Origin: Paralysiella testudinis
GTDB taxonomy: Bacteria > Pseudomonadota > Gammaproteobacteria > Burkholderiales > Neisseriaceae
Reading direction: 5' to 3'
DNA: 64,000 bases
NCBI RefSeq assembly: GCF_016894345.1
Contig: NZ_CP069798.1
Coordinates: forward strand, 620,001 to 684,000
Position numbers and translations under genes: made by a program. The notes below the pieces were generated by a model, which ran no database searches, was not told the origin of the DNA, and was given only the letters and a program-made list of their open reading frames with translations. Below are positions 1 to 8,927 of this stretch, in pieces. Every line of letters starts with the position of its first letter. Positions within the stretch are counted from its first letter, which is position 1.

Positions 1-450
1 TCCCCTATATTTTTTAATCGCTGGTCAAAAAACCATGATAAAGCAGTGCTATCAAAAGAACTGAAGCGATTTTTATGGATTGGGCTACCCATCTTACCTA
101 TCAGTTTATTTTTAGCCTATTTGCTGAAATATATTGTTCCCTATGTTTTTGGTGGTGAATTAGAGTTTGCGATACCCAGTATGCAAATACTTTTGAGCGC
201 GGGGATTTTGGTTTATGCTACTAACTTATTAAGTTGTATGAATATAGCCATGGGATCATTTACCAGTAATACACGCGCTTATATACTTAAAGTAGCAGCA
301 AGCATTATTTTTATCTTTGGATCTTTATCTCTTTTCCAAAATGATTTAAAAATGGTTGCGCTATCTTGGCTTCTCGGTGATCTGTCTTTATTGATGATAC
401 TGTTTACGCTTGTTACCAGATCATTTAAAACACAAAGGAAAAGCGTATGA
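1..450 (+). CDS. Polysaccharide flippase (Wzx-type), C-terminal part only
   Basis: The reading frame is open from the first base of the window, so this is the 3' end of a longer gene. About 149 residues remain, with several hydrophobic helices separated by short charged loops and a basic tail (FKTQRKSV). This fits the last membrane segments of a MATE/MOP-superfamily oligosaccharide flippase, which moves lipid-linked repeat units across the inner membrane. The assignment rests on this pattern and on the following polymerase, glycosyltransferase and wza-wzb-wzc genes. A GTG at 46 is only an internal codon. The stop overlaps the next start by four bases (ATGA), so the two are translationally coupled. 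Confidence 0.75.
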   Translation, partial: SPIFFNRWSKNHDKAVLSKELKRFLWIGLPILPISLFLAYLLKYIVPYVFGGELEFAIPSMQILLSAGILVYATNLLSCMNIAMGSFTSNTRAYILKVAASIIFIFGSLSLFQNDLKMVALSWLLGDLSLLMILFTLVTRSFKTQRKSV

Positions 451-995
451 TCATTTACAACATAACACAACTTCTGAAAAAGAAAGCTTATTATTTTTTG
501 GGATTTATGAGGGCATCTTTTTTAGGGGTTAAGTTAGACTCCTCTGCAAAAGTATCCTTGTGGGCAGATATAAAATATGCCGCTTATATCGGAGATGCGG
601 TTATTGGTAAAGATGTCTCTATGGGTAAAGGCAGTTATGTCAACTCGGGATGTATTTTTTCTGCAAAGATTGGGGAATATTGCTCGATTGCTTATAATGT
701 TTTGATTGGCCCAACAGAACACGATATAAGTGCTATTTCTATGTCTCCTAACTCACCCATTTTAAAAGAACTAAATCAGTCTGCCGACCTCAATCTGCCT
801 TGCCCTATTATTGAAGATGAGGTTTGGATTGGTGCTAATGTTGTGGTTTTGCGAGGCGTTACTATAGGCAAAGGATCGGTTGTTGCTGCAGGAGCAGTTG
901 TCACCAAGAATATCCCACCTATGGAAATATGGGGCGGGATACCTGCTAAAAAAATAAAGGCTCGCATCATCACTTGTTTGGATGTATATAAATAA
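447..995 (+). CDS. Left-handed beta-helix O-acetyltransferase (CatB/XAT type)
   Basis: 182 residues with hexapeptide repeats and a CatB-like layout: the segment GPTEHDIS carries the likely catalytic His92, and the C-terminal coil (WIGANVVVLRGVTIG, then IWGGIPAKKIKAR) is typical of acetyl-CoA-dependent sugar O-acetyltransferases. It probably acetylates a hydroxyl of the capsule repeat unit in the cytoplasm. The acceptor is not predictable. It overlaps the flippase by 4 bp and the polymerase gene by one base, and shares their low GC. An alternative role as N-acetyltransferase for an amino sugar made by the dehydratase/aminotransferase pair downstream cannot be excluded. Confidence 0.8.
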   Translation: MIIYNITQLLKKKAYYFLGFMRASFLGVKLDSSAKVSLWADIKYAAYIGDAVIGKDVSMGKGSYVNSGCIFSAKIGEYCSIAYNVLIGPTEHDISAISMSPNSPILKELNQSADLNLPCPIIEDEVWIGANVVVLRGVTIGKGSVVAAGAVVTKNIPPMEIWGGIPAKKIKARIITCLDVYK

Positions 996-2122
996 TGCTC
1001 TATTATTACTTTTCTTTACTATTGGTTTGTATATGTGGATTCTTAGAGCAGAGTCACCCAAGTCCTTCATTTAAACTGCTGATTCGAATCATGCTGTTTG
1101 TGGTAATTACAATTACTATATCCGCTTCGATATCAAGAGGTGACTACTACTCATACTATCATTTTTTCCACTCAATTGACCTTCACTATCCAGAGCCAAA
1201 CGTTGAGCTATTATTTTTTTGGATGAATTACTGGATAAAATACATTACCAATAATGAATTTTACATGTTCTTTATAGCCACATCATTGGCAATGTTACTA
1301 AAATTTTATGCTCTACGTAATTTAAGATTACTTAATGACCTGAAAATAAATTATGGTTATTATTTCTGTTTATATTTTTCTACATTTCTGATTTATCTTG
1401 ATTTGGGCTCAATTAGGTTCGCTATTGCTACCTCTTTTTTATTTGTGGCTAGCACTTATTTAGTAGCCAATAGAGTGAGGTGGTTTTATTTTTATATATT
1501 AATTGGGATCCTTTTTCATGCTTCATTACTTCCTGCGCTACTAATACCAACACTATTAAAAGGCAGGCGCTCAATAAAATTTTTTTATATTTGCCTGATA
1601 ATTGGACTCGTTTTTATTTTATCTATAAACAACTCAATTATTGTTAATATATTAAGTAGTAATTTTTACACTTCTAAAATATTAGGCTATTTGAGATTTG
1701 GTGGAATCACCATAACATTCCAGTTGGTAAAAAAAATAGTTATATTTACAGCATTCTATTTTATATTAAAAGAAGAAATTAAAAATAAAGCTTCTTATGT
1801 TTATATTTGCTGGATAGTGAGCTTATTTTCTTTTTCTCTTGCGGCATTATTTTTTATTAGTCAATTAACAGTTTCTAGATATTTACTCATGTTTGGCATA
1901 TGTGAACCAATAATGCTTATCCTTATATTTAGAAAGGTCAATTTGTCATCAAAATATGCCTTAATCTTATTATTGGTTATTTATGTAGCAACAAATTATG
2001 GATACTCTATCTATGCTAATAGCAATGAAATCAATTTATACTTACCATATAAAAATTATCTTTTGGGAGACACGCAACCCTACCGAAGTAAAAATATATT
2101 AGATGAAATGTTATTCCATTAA
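995..2122 (+). CDS. EpsG-family polysaccharide polymerase (Wzy-like)
   Basis: 375 residues, very hydrophobic, about ten predicted membrane helices. Near residue 48 there is an acidic/aromatic stretch (RGDYYSYYHFF), and a WMNYWIK stretch follows; both recall EpsG-type polymerases, which join lipid-linked repeat units at the periplasmic face. Sequence conservation in this class is low, so the call leans on topology and on position between a flippase and glycosyltransferases. The start overlaps the previous stop by one base. Strongly AT-rich, with A- and T-ending codons unlike the genes after 7 kb. Confidence 0.7.
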   Translation: MLYYYFSLLLVCICGFLEQSHPSPSFKLLIRIMLFVVITITISASISRGDYYSYYHFFHSIDLHYPEPNVELLFFWMNYWIKYITNNEFYMFFIATSLAMLLKFYALRNLRLLNDLKINYGYYFCLYFSTFLIYLDLGSIRFAIATSFLFVASTYLVANRVRWFYFYILIGILFHASLLPALLIPTLLKGRRSIKFFYICLIIGLVFILSINNSIIVNILSSNFYTSKILGYLRFGGITITFQLVKKIVIFTAFYFILKEEIKNKASYVYICWIVSLFSFSLAALFFISQLTVSRYLLMFGICEPIMLILIFRKVNLSSKYALILLLVIYVATNYGYSIYANSNEINLYLPYKNYLLGDTQPYRSKNILDEMLFH

Positions 2123-2137
2123 GGAGGTGTTGAAGTG
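2121..2137 (+). promoter_or_regulatory. Strong Shine-Dalgarno fixing a GTG start
   Basis: AAGGAGG at 2121-2127 overlaps the stop codon of the polymerase gene and lies seven bases before GTG 2135. It supports GTG rather than the in-frame ATG nine bases later (2144) as the epimerase start. Confidence 0.8.
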
Positions 2138-3259
2138 AAAATAATGATCGTTTTTGGTACGAGGCCGGAGGCTATAAAGATGGCCGCTTTGATTCGTGAA
2201 CTAAAGTCGTATAACGAGATAGAGCTTAGTGTGTGTGTAACAGGGCAACATCGTGATATGTTAGATCAAGTTTTAAAGCTTTTTAATATAGATGTTGACT
2301 TTGATTTAAATATCATGCATAAAAATCAAAACCTCACATCAATAACAACCTCAATCTTAGAAAAAATAGAAGAGATTTTTAATTTACTAAAACCTGATTT
2401 AGTTTTAGTTCATGGGGATACATCAACTACTATGGCTACAACTTTGGCTGCTTACTACCACAAAGTAAAAGTTGGGCATATTGAAGCAGGACTTAGAACT
2501 AATAACCTTTACTCTCCGTGGCCTGAAGAGGGTAATCGTAAAATTGTTGGATGTCTTGCAGATTTGCATTTTGCTCCTACAATAACAGCAAAAATAAATC
2601 TTCTAAAAGAAGGTATTCCAGAGGATAAAATTTTTGTAACAGGAAATACAGTGATTGACTCACTATTAATTATGCAGTCAATTAATGAAAAATCTGCTTA
2701 TCAAAATATCATGCAAATGCAATATGGTTTTTTAGATAATTATCGTCATATGATTTTAATCACAGGACACAGAAGAGAGAATTTTGGTGTTGGGTTCGAA
2801 AATATATGTAAAGCGATTAGAGAATTAGCTGAAACATACTCTGATATTGCCTTTGTTTATCCCGTACATTTAAATCCCAATGTTATGGACCCCGTCCATA
2901 AAGCCTTATCAAAACAGAATAATATTTACCTGATAGAGCCAACAGGTTATGATCATTTCGTTTACCTAATGAGTAAATCTCACATTATATTAACCGACTC
3001 TGGCGGGATACAAGAGGAAGCACCTAGTTTGGGAAAGCCTGTTTTAGTTATGCGGGCTAATACTGAGAGGCCTGAAGCTGTTGATTCTGGCACTGTACTT
3101 CTCGTTGGAACAGATAGTGCAAACATCGTAAAACATACATCAAGCTTACTTAATGATGCAACTTTATACGCTCGAATGAGTGCCGCCCATAATCCTTATG
3201 GAGATGGTACGGCATCTAAGAAAATTGCTGATGTGATTTTAGGGAAAGTACATGGCTAA
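2135..3259 (+). CDS. wecB: UDP-N-acetylglucosamine 2-epimerase (non-hydrolysing)
   Basis: 374 residues, the usual length for WecB/MnaA. It converts UDP-GlcNAc to UDP-ManNAc, giving ManNAc or ManNAc-derived sugars for surface polysaccharide. Family motifs are present in order: GTRPEAIKMA at the N terminus, VHGDTSTT, GHIEAGLRT, ITGHRRENFG and TDSGGIQEEAPSLGKPVL with the acidic and His residues that hold UDP. It starts with GTG behind a strong ribosome binding site and overlaps the next gene by eight bases. Its presence suggests that the repeat unit contains ManNAc. No ManNAc dehydrogenase is visible in the window. Confidence 0.95.
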   Translation: MKIMIVFGTRPEAIKMAALIRELKSYNEIELSVCVTGQHRDMLDQVLKLFNIDVDFDLNIMHKNQNLTSITTSILEKIEEIFNLLKPDLVLVHGDTSTTMATTLAAYYHKVKVGHIEAGLRTNNLYSPWPEEGNRKIVGCLADLHFAPTITAKINLLKEGIPEDKIFVTGNTVIDSLLIMQSINEKSAYQNIMQMQYGFLDNYRHMILITGHRRENFGVGFENICKAIRELAETYSDIAFVYPVHLNPNVMDPVHKALSKQNNIYLIEPTGYDHFVYLMSKSHIILTDSGGIQEEAPSLGKPVLVMRANTERPEAVDSGTVLLVGTDSANIVKHTSSLLNDATLYARMSAAHNPYGDGTASKKIADVILGKVHG

Positions 3260-4337
3260 ACTATTAGTAATTACAGAGTCCTACCCAAGTCACAAAAATA
3301 TTTATAACATGGGGTTTGTACATAGTCGAAATATAGAATACCTAAAGTTAGGGGTATCTGTAGATGTATTGAGTTTTAGCGCGGAAGAAAACTACACGTT
3401 TGAAGGGATAGAGGTCTTAAAAAGAAACTCTATAAATATTCGAGATTTGGCTCAATATGACTGCGTTGTTTCACATGCTCCAAATATTCGAAATCATATC
3501 CTATTTTTATGGCAATCTTTTAAATACATTAGAAAGGTGGCTTTTATTTTCCATGGGCATGAGGCACTCAAGATCAATGACTACTATCCAAGAATTTACC
3601 CGTGGGAGCGGAAAAACATTATTAAAAACTGGTCGCAAGATTTATATGATTACTTTAAGCTAAAGATCATGCGATTGTCGATTAATCATTTTTCGCATAA
3701 ATTAAAATTAATATTTGTAAGTAATTGGATGAAAGATAATGCCCTTAAATGTTTAGGCAGCATAAATACTGATAAAATATATATCATCAATAATCCTATT
3801 AACCAGGCTTTTGTGAATCAAAATTTTAATGCCGATTGTGCTAAAAAAGGAGATTTTATTACGATACGACCTTTGGATAATAGCAAATATGGAATTGATT
3901 TGGTTGTTGCATTAGCTGAAAATAATCCTCAATATACTTTTACAATATATGGTAAAGGGCAGTATTTTCAACATCTGCCTAAACCTAAAAATATCTTCCA
4001 CATATCAGATTTTGTACATCAAAAAGATATTCCAGAACTTCTCAATAGCTATCGCTACGCTATCATGCCCACTCGTTTAGATGCTCAAGGTGTTATGATG
4101 TGTGAAATGGCGGTTTATGGTATACCAATGATTATTTCAGACTTGCCAGTTTGCCATGAAATGTTAGATTATTACTCAAATTGTGTATTTGTTAAAAACT
4201 TAGAGTTCCACAAAATAAAACTAACCCATGACTATATACCCAAACCTAAAGCGGTTGCACAATTTCCATTAGTAAAAATATTTAACTCAGCACAACTGGC
4301 AAGAGAAGAGTTAAATATTTTTATAGGTACAGAATAA
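3252..4337 (+). CDS. GT4-like glycosyltransferase
   Basis: 361 residues with a GT-B fold pattern: an N-terminal half ending near residue 190 (FVSNWMKDNAL, then IYIINNPIN) and a C-terminal donor-binding half with YTFTIYGKGQYF, then HISDFVHQKDIPELLNSYRY and MPTRLDAQGVMMCEMAVYG. The last stretch replaces the usual EGFG...E motif but keeps the glutamate expected to hold the nucleotide sugar. It probably transfers one sugar of the capsule repeat unit onto the lipid carrier at the cytoplasmic face. Donor and linkage unknown. Low GC, eight-base overlap with wecB. Confidence 0.8.
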   Translation: MAKLLVITESYPSHKNIYNMGFVHSRNIEYLKLGVSVDVLSFSAEENYTFEGIEVLKRNSINIRDLAQYDCVVSHAPNIRNHILFLWQSFKYIRKVAFIFHGHEALKINDYYPRIYPWERKNIIKNWSQDLYDYFKLKIMRLSINHFSHKLKLIFVSNWMKDNALKCLGSINTDKIYIINNPINQAFVNQNFNADCAKKGDFITIRPLDNSKYGIDLVVALAENNPQYTFTIYGKGQYFQHLPKPKNIFHISDFVHQKDIPELLNSYRYAIMPTRLDAQGVMMCEMAVYGIPMIISDLPVCHEMLDYYSNCVFVKNLEFHKIKLTHDYIPKPKAVAQFPLVKIFNSAQLAREELNIFIGTE

Positions 4338-4411
4338 TTGGCGTGATTCTCATAGAAATACCATTAGTAGCAATGATAAGATTTTTATCGATATAACATA
4401 CAAATAAATTT

Positions 4412-5047
4412 ATGAATGACTTTAAAAATATTTTAGTTCTAGCCCCGCATACAGATGACGGGGAATTAGGCGCAGGTGGTGCAATTGCTAAATTTTTAGA
4501 ATTAGGCGCTGATGTTACCTATGTGGCATTTTCTACAGCAGAAGAATCTGTACCTGATGGCATGCCTAAAGATATTTTAAAAACTGAGGTTCGAGAGGCT
4601 ACGCAGGCACTAGGTATCCCGTCTGACCATTTGATTGTACTTAATTATGAGGTGCGTAAATTAAACTATGCACGCCAAGAAATTTTGGAAAATTTAATAC
4701 ACATTAAAAGAACTAAAAAATTTGATCTCGTGCTGATGCCTTCATTAAAAGATATTCATCAAGATCATACAACTGTTGCCCAAGAAGGTTTAAGAGCTTT
4801 TAAGGGAACGACTATTTTGGGCTACGAGTTGATTTGGAATAATCTTTCATTTGATACAACTTCATTTATTAAATTGAGTAAGCATCATGTAGCAAAAAAA
4901 GTTGCTGCACTTCAGTGCTATAAATCGCAAAATGGACGTGATTATATGTCAGAAGAGTTTATTTTCTCTTTAGCAAAAACGCGTGGTGTGCAAATTGGTG
5001 CGGAATATGCGGAAAGCTTCGAGGTGATACGATGGGTTATAAGCTAA
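4412..5047 (+). CDS. PIG-L family N-deacetylase (LmbE-like)
   Basis: 211 residues, single domain. PHTDDGELGAGG begins at residue 12 and HQDH lies at 116-119. These are the zinc-binding motifs of PIG-L/LmbE deacetylases (His13, Asp16 and a His of HQDH as ligands). Family members remove N-acetyl groups from GlcNAc-containing glycolipids or sugars. There is no signal peptide, so it acts in the cytoplasm. A 74-bp gap separates it from the upstream glycosyltransferase. Its last 16 bases overlap the next gene, an LpxD-like acyltransferase, suggesting that the two act in sequence: remove acetyl, then add another acyl group. The substrate is not known. Confidence 0.85.
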   Translation: MNDFKNILVLAPHTDDGELGAGGAIAKFLELGADVTYVAFSTAEESVPDGMPKDILKTEVREATQALGIPSDHLIVLNYEVRKLNYARQEILENLIHIKRTKKFDLVLMPSLKDIHQDHTTVAQEGLRAFKGTTILGYELIWNNLSFDTTSFIKLSKHHVAKKVAALQCYKSQNGRDYMSEEFIFSLAKTRGVQIGAEYAESFEVIRWVIS

Positions 5048-5913
5048 AAAAATCGATATCTTTAAAAGAAATTTTAATTGCCAATCAAATATTGTTTGAT
5101 GATTTTAATGATTTTGAAATCACGAACGTTGCAGCGCTAAATCAAATTACTGAAGGCAGTTTTTCGTTTGCAAAATCGATTCAAAATATTGAGGTGAATT
5201 GTGCTATTTTAGTCTCGGAAAAACCTAAAATGCCGATGCAAAAAAAAACTTGTTATATCTATACTGACAATCCACGTTTGAATTTTATTCGAGTTTTGGA
5301 TTTTTTAGAAAAGCATATTGGTTTTTCTCATTTTGATTTTGAATCACAAATTCACCCATCGGTGATCATGGGTTCAAATGTGCTGATAGAGCGAGGCTGT
5401 AAAATTGCAGAAGACGTTATATTAGAGCATAACGTTGTGATTTATAGTGGTACGTCTATAGGCAAAAACTCGAGGATTAGAGCCAATTCATCTATTGGAG
5501 GCGATGGTTTTGGTTTTGAGCGAATGGGAGAGGAAGGATTGCCTATTCGCTTTCCTCATTTGGGTGGCGTAGAGATTGGTGAAAATGTGGAAATAGGATC
5601 GAACACTTGTGTTGTCAGAGGTGTTTTATCAAATACCATTATTAAAAACTATGTCAAAGTGGATAATTTAGTGCATATTGCACATAACTGTATTATCGAA
5701 GAAGGTGCATTCGTTATTGCTTGTGCAGAGCTCAGTGGGGGGGTTCATATTGGGCGAAATGCTTGGGTTGGTCCTAATGCTTGTATCATTCAAAAACTAT
5801 CTATTGGTGAAAATGCCTTAATTGGTATCGGTTCGGTGGTTACAAAGTCTGTAGCGGATAACGCAATTCATGCAGGTAATCCGGCAAAATTTATTAGAAA
5901 TCAAGATATTTAA
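5032..5913 (+). CDS. LpxD-like sugar N-acyltransferase
   Basis: 293 residues: an N-terminal domain of about 100 residues like the uridine-binding domain of LpxD, then a left-handed beta-helix of hexapeptide repeats (residues 105-285). GGDGFGFE and DNLVHIAHN are present; His218 corresponds to the catalytic His of LpxD. It differs from housekeeping LpxD: it is shorter (about 340 is usual), NTTIDRG has become NTCVVRG, and it ends in AGNPAKFIR, as in sugar acetyltransferases. It is AT-rich, sits in the capsule locus and overlaps the PIG-L gene by 16 bp. I infer acylation of a free amino sugar, with an acetyl or longer group. A true lpxD should exist elsewhere. Confidence 0.75.
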   Translation: MGYKLKKSISLKEILIANQILFDDFNDFEITNVAALNQITEGSFSFAKSIQNIEVNCAILVSEKPKMPMQKKTCYIYTDNPRLNFIRVLDFLEKHIGFSHFDFESQIHPSVIMGSNVLIERGCKIAEDVILEHNVVIYSGTSIGKNSRIRANSSIGGDGFGFERMGEEGLPIRFPHLGGVEIGENVEIGSNTCVVRGVLSNTIIKNYVKVDNLVHIAHNCIIEEGAFVIACAELSGGVHIGRNAWVGPNACIIQKLSIGENALIGIGSVVTKSVADNAIHAGNPAKFIRNQDI

Positions 5914-5917
5914 AATT

Positions 5918-7165
5918 ATGAATATACTGTATATCAATCATTATGCAGGTTCTCCTAAGTACGGGATGGAGTATCGTCCATATTATATGGCAAAAGCTTG
6001 GCAGCAAATGGGACATAGGGTTACCATGGCCGCGGCGGCTTTCTCCCATATTCGCACCAAACAGCCCTCGATTAATGGTGAGCAAATTAATCGCAAAACA
6101 ATTGAGCATATTGATGGAATTGATTATGTTTGGTATCCAGCGCCTGAGTATGATGGTAATGGCATTGGCAGGTTGAAGAATATTTTTACTTTTTTATGGG
6201 GTTTATGGCGAGATACGAGTAATCTGTTAGAAACGGCTAAGCCAGATGTGGTTATTGCTTCAAGTACTTACCCTATGGATATTTGGGTAGCTCATCATTT
6301 TGCTAAAAAAGCTAAGGCGAAATTAATCTTTGAGGTGCATGATTTATGGCCGCTATCTCCTATTGAGTTAGGCGGTATGTCGCCCAAGCATCCATTTATT
6401 ATGTTGTGCCAAGCAGCTGAAAATTACGCCTATAAACATGCTGATGAGGTTGTTTCTATGCTGCCTAAGGTGCATGAACATATGAAAGAACACGGTTTAG
6501 ACTTAAATAAATTATATATTATTCCCAATGGAGTTGTTGAAGAAGACTGGCTGCCTGAAAATACTCAAGCACTGCCTAACTCACGATTGAATGATTTTTT
6601 ACTAGAGCAGCAATCTCTTGGTAAATTGATTGTTGGTTATGCGGGATCGCATGGAACATCCAATGCTTTAGAACATTTCATAGAAGCTGCTAAATTGTTA
6701 GAAAAGCAAGGTGTGGTTTTTGTGTTAGTTGGATCTGGTTTGGAAAAGAAAAATTTACAAGAAAAAACACAATATTTGCAGATAAATAATGTTCATTTTT
6801 TTGATTCAATCCCTAAATCACAAATTCCAGATTTATTGAAATATTTTGATCTTGCGTACATTGCAGCGCAACATTCACCATTGTATCGATTTGGGGTTAG
6901 CCCCAACAAACTTATGGATTATATGATGGCAACCAAGCCTATTCTTTGTGCGATCAAAGCGGGTAATGATCCGGTGGGTGATGAGCAGTGTGGTATTACG
7001 GTTGAGCCGGGGAATCCGCAAGCTATTGCAGATGGTATTATTGTATTAGCCAAGCTTTCTAAAGAAGAAAGATTGGCGATGGGTCAACGTGGTCGGGAAT
7101 TTATTCTAAAAAACCAAACTTATACAGTGTTGGCTAATCAATTTTTAGAGGTAATGAAAAAATGA
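5918..7165 (+). CDS. WbuB-like GT4 glycosyltransferase
   Basis: 415 residues. I chose ATG 5918 ([13 protein letters not shown]) because it sits just past the previous stop and starts at a typical N-terminal beta strand; an in-frame ATG at 5870 would add 16 residues inside the upstream gene. The N-terminal half has the WbuB-type opening ([14 protein letters not shown], a gripping loop near [21 protein letters not shown]); the C-terminal half has [23 protein letters not shown] and [17 protein letters not shown] for nucleotide-sugar binding. WbuB homologues transfer N-acetylated 6-deoxy sugars such as L-FucNAc in O-antigen synthesis, so an N-acetylated donor is plausible. Overlaps the next gene by four bases (ATGA). 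Confidence 0.85.
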   Translation: MNILYINHYAGSPKYGMEYRPYYMAKAWQQMGHRVTMAAAAFSHIRTKQPSINGEQINRKTIEHIDGIDYVWYPAPEYDGNGIGRLKNIFTFLWGLWRDTSNLLETAKPDVVIASSTYPMDIWVAHHFAKKAKAKLIFEVHDLWPLSPIELGGMSPKHPFIMLCQAAENYAYKHADEVVSMLPKVHEHMKEHGLDLNKLYIIPNGVVEEDWLPENTQALPNSRLNDFLLEQQSLGKLIVGYAGSHGTSNALEHFIEAAKLLEKQGVVFVLVGSGLEKKNLQEKTQYLQINNVHFFDSIPKSQIPDLLKYFDLAYIAAQHSPLYRFGVSPNKLMDYMMATKPILCAIKAGNDPVGDEQCGITVEPGNPQAIADGIIVLAKLSKEERLAMGQRGREFILKNQTYTVLANQFLEVMKK

Positions 7166-8313
7166 ATCGCCCATTCCTTCCTTTTGCGTTACCTGAAATT
7201 GGCGAAGAAGAAATTGCAGAAGTAGTCGACAGCCTGCGTTCAGGCTGGGTGACAACGGGCCCAAAGGCCAAGCGCTTTGAGGCTGATTTTGCCGACTACC
7301 TGGGTGGCGAGGTGCAAGCATTGGCGGTAAATTCCGCCACTTCCGGTTTACACTTGGCTTTAGAGGCATTGGGTATTAAAGCAGGGGATGAAGTGATTGT
7401 GCCCACTTATACATTTACTGCTACTGCAGAAGTGGTGCGCTATTTGGGCGCACATCCGGTTTTTGTGGATATTGATCCAGCTACTTATAATATTGACCCT
7501 GCAGCTGTTGAAGCGGCAATTACCGATAAAACCCGCGCCATTATGGTGGTGCACTTTGCCGGTCTTGCTTGCGATATGCAACGTATTATTGCCATTGCCA
7601 AACAGCATGATTTGAAAATAGTAGAAGATGCAGCACATGCTTTTCCATCTCGCTATCAAGATAAACTTATTGGTACGCTGGATACAGATGTTACCGTATT
7701 CAGCTTTTATGCCAATAAAACCATGACCACGGCAGAGGGAGGGATGTTGGTATCACGCCATCCGGCCATTATCGAGCGTTGCAAAATTATGCGTTTGCAT
7801 GGTATCAGCCGCGATGCTTTTGATCGCTACCAATCTAAAACACCGGCTTGGTATTATGAAGTGATTGAGCCGGGCTTTAAATACAATATGCCGGATATCA
7901 GTGCTGCTATCGGTTTGCACCAGCTAAAGAAAATCAACCGTTTTCATGAGAAGCGCTGTTTGATGGCAGCGCGCTATAATGCGGGCCTAGCCAATTTGCC
8001 TTTAGCGTTGCCGCCGATGCCGGATAATATCAATCATCATGCATGGCATTTATATCCAATACGCTTAACCGATAATGCTACGGTGTCGCGTGATGAATTT
8101 ATTATCAAAATGGCAGAACAACAAATTGGCTGTTCTGTTCATTTTATTCCTCTACACAGGCAGCCGGTATGGCGGGATAACTATCAACTGCAATCATCTT
8201 CTTTCCCCCATGCTGATTCTTTGTTTCAGAATGTGGTGTCTATTCCGCTGTATACTATTATGACAGATAATGATCAACAATATGTCATTGAAACCATACA
8301 TGCGTTACTGTGA
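7162..8313 (+). CDS. DegT/DnrJ/EryC1/StrS sugar aminotransferase (PglC-like)
   Basis: 383 residues, PLP-dependent. [17 protein letters not shown] places the Schiff-base lysine at Lys186; [17 protein letters not shown] near residue 32 and [10 protein letters not shown] are typical of the family. Such enzymes aminate UDP-4-keto-6-deoxy sugars. With the dehydratase at 8928 it would make UDP-4-amino-4,6-dideoxy-GlcNAc, the precursor of bacillosamine, as PglC does in Neisseria. Composition changes sharply here: GC rises compared with the preceding 7 kb, as if this gene begins the conserved, older part of the locus. Coupled to neighbours by four-base overlaps on both sides. Confidence 0.88.
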   Translation: MNRPFLPFALPEIGEEEIAEVVDSLRSGWVTTGPKAKRFEADFADYLGGEVQALAVNSATSGLHLALEALGIKAGDEVIVPTYTFTATAEVVRYLGAHPVFVDIDPATYNIDPAAVEAAITDKTRAIMVVHFAGLACDMQRIIAIAKQHDLKIVEDAAHAFPSRYQDKLIGTLDTDVTVFSFYANKTMTTAEGGMLVSRHPAIIERCKIMRLHGISRDAFDRYQSKTPAWYYEVIEPGFKYNMPDISAAIGLHQLKKINRFHEKRCLMAARYNAGLANLPLALPPMPDNINHHAWHLYPIRLTDNATVSRDEFIIKMAEQQIGCSVHFIPLHRQPVWRDNYQLQSSSFPHADSLFQNVVSIPLYTIMTDNDQQYVIETIHALL

Positions 8314-8927
8314 TAGGCCGCATCATGACTTTATTCTGGAAGCGGTTGTTTGATATTACGGCCTCAAGTATTGGTCTACTGGTTTTATTACCTGTGTTTA
8401 TGGTGCTTGCCATATGGATTAAGCGCGATTCGGCCGGTCCTGTCTTTTTCCGGCAACATCGGGTTGGGAAAAATGGCCGTCTTTTTTCGATTCATAAATT
8501 CCGCAGTATGTATCTGGATACCGAAAAAGTGAGCCGTCTTACCGTGGGAGCCGATAGCCGAATCACACCAAGCGGCCGCTTTATCCGTAAATACAAGCTA
8601 GACGAGTTGCCCCAACTTATTGATGTGGTGGTGGGCAATATGAGCTTGGTAGGACCCCGGCCAGAAGTACCTGAGTTTATGAATCTATATCCTACGGAAC
8701 AACGGCAAAAAATATTATCGGTACGTCCGGGTATTACTGACCGTGCCGCCATCGAAATGGTGGATGAAAACGATATTTTGATGCAATATGAAAATCCGCA
8801 TCAAGCTTATGTTAATGTAATTATGCCTTTGAAAGCAAGATATTATCTTCAGTATATTGAGCATATTTCCCTTGCTGAAGATATTAAAATTATTTTGGCT
8901 ACCTTAAAGAAAATAGTATCCCGTTAA
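8310..8927 (+). CDS. Initiating sugar-phosphate transferase (phosphoglycosyltransferase)
   Basis: 205 residues from GTG 8310, or 200 from ATG 8325; neither has a clear ribosome binding site, but GTG 8310 overlaps the previous stop. One N-terminal membrane segment (about residues 15-37) is followed by [29 protein letters not shown] and RPGITD, the signature of monotopic phosphoglycosyltransferases (PglB N-domain, PglC of Campylobacter, WcaJ C-domain). It loads the first sugar phosphate on undecaprenyl phosphate. Neisseria PglB fuses this domain to an acetyltransferase; here the domain stands alone, so any acetylation needs a separate enzyme. Confidence 0.9.
   Translation: MIGRIMTLFWKRLFDITASSIGLLVLLPVFMVLAIWIKRDSAGPVFFRQHRVGKNGRLFSIHKFRSMYLDTEKVSRLTVGADSRITPSGRFIRKYKLDELPQLIDVVVGNMSLVGPRPEVPEFMNLYPTEQRQKILSVRPGITDRAAIEMVDENDILMQYENPHQAYVNVIMPLKARYYLQYIEHISLAEDIKIILATLKKIVSR

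Noticed and set aside
5032-5913. Housekeeping lpxD
   Set aside because: AT-rich, in a capsule locus without lpxA, fabZ or bamA nearby, with altered motif and length; a specialised relative is more likely.
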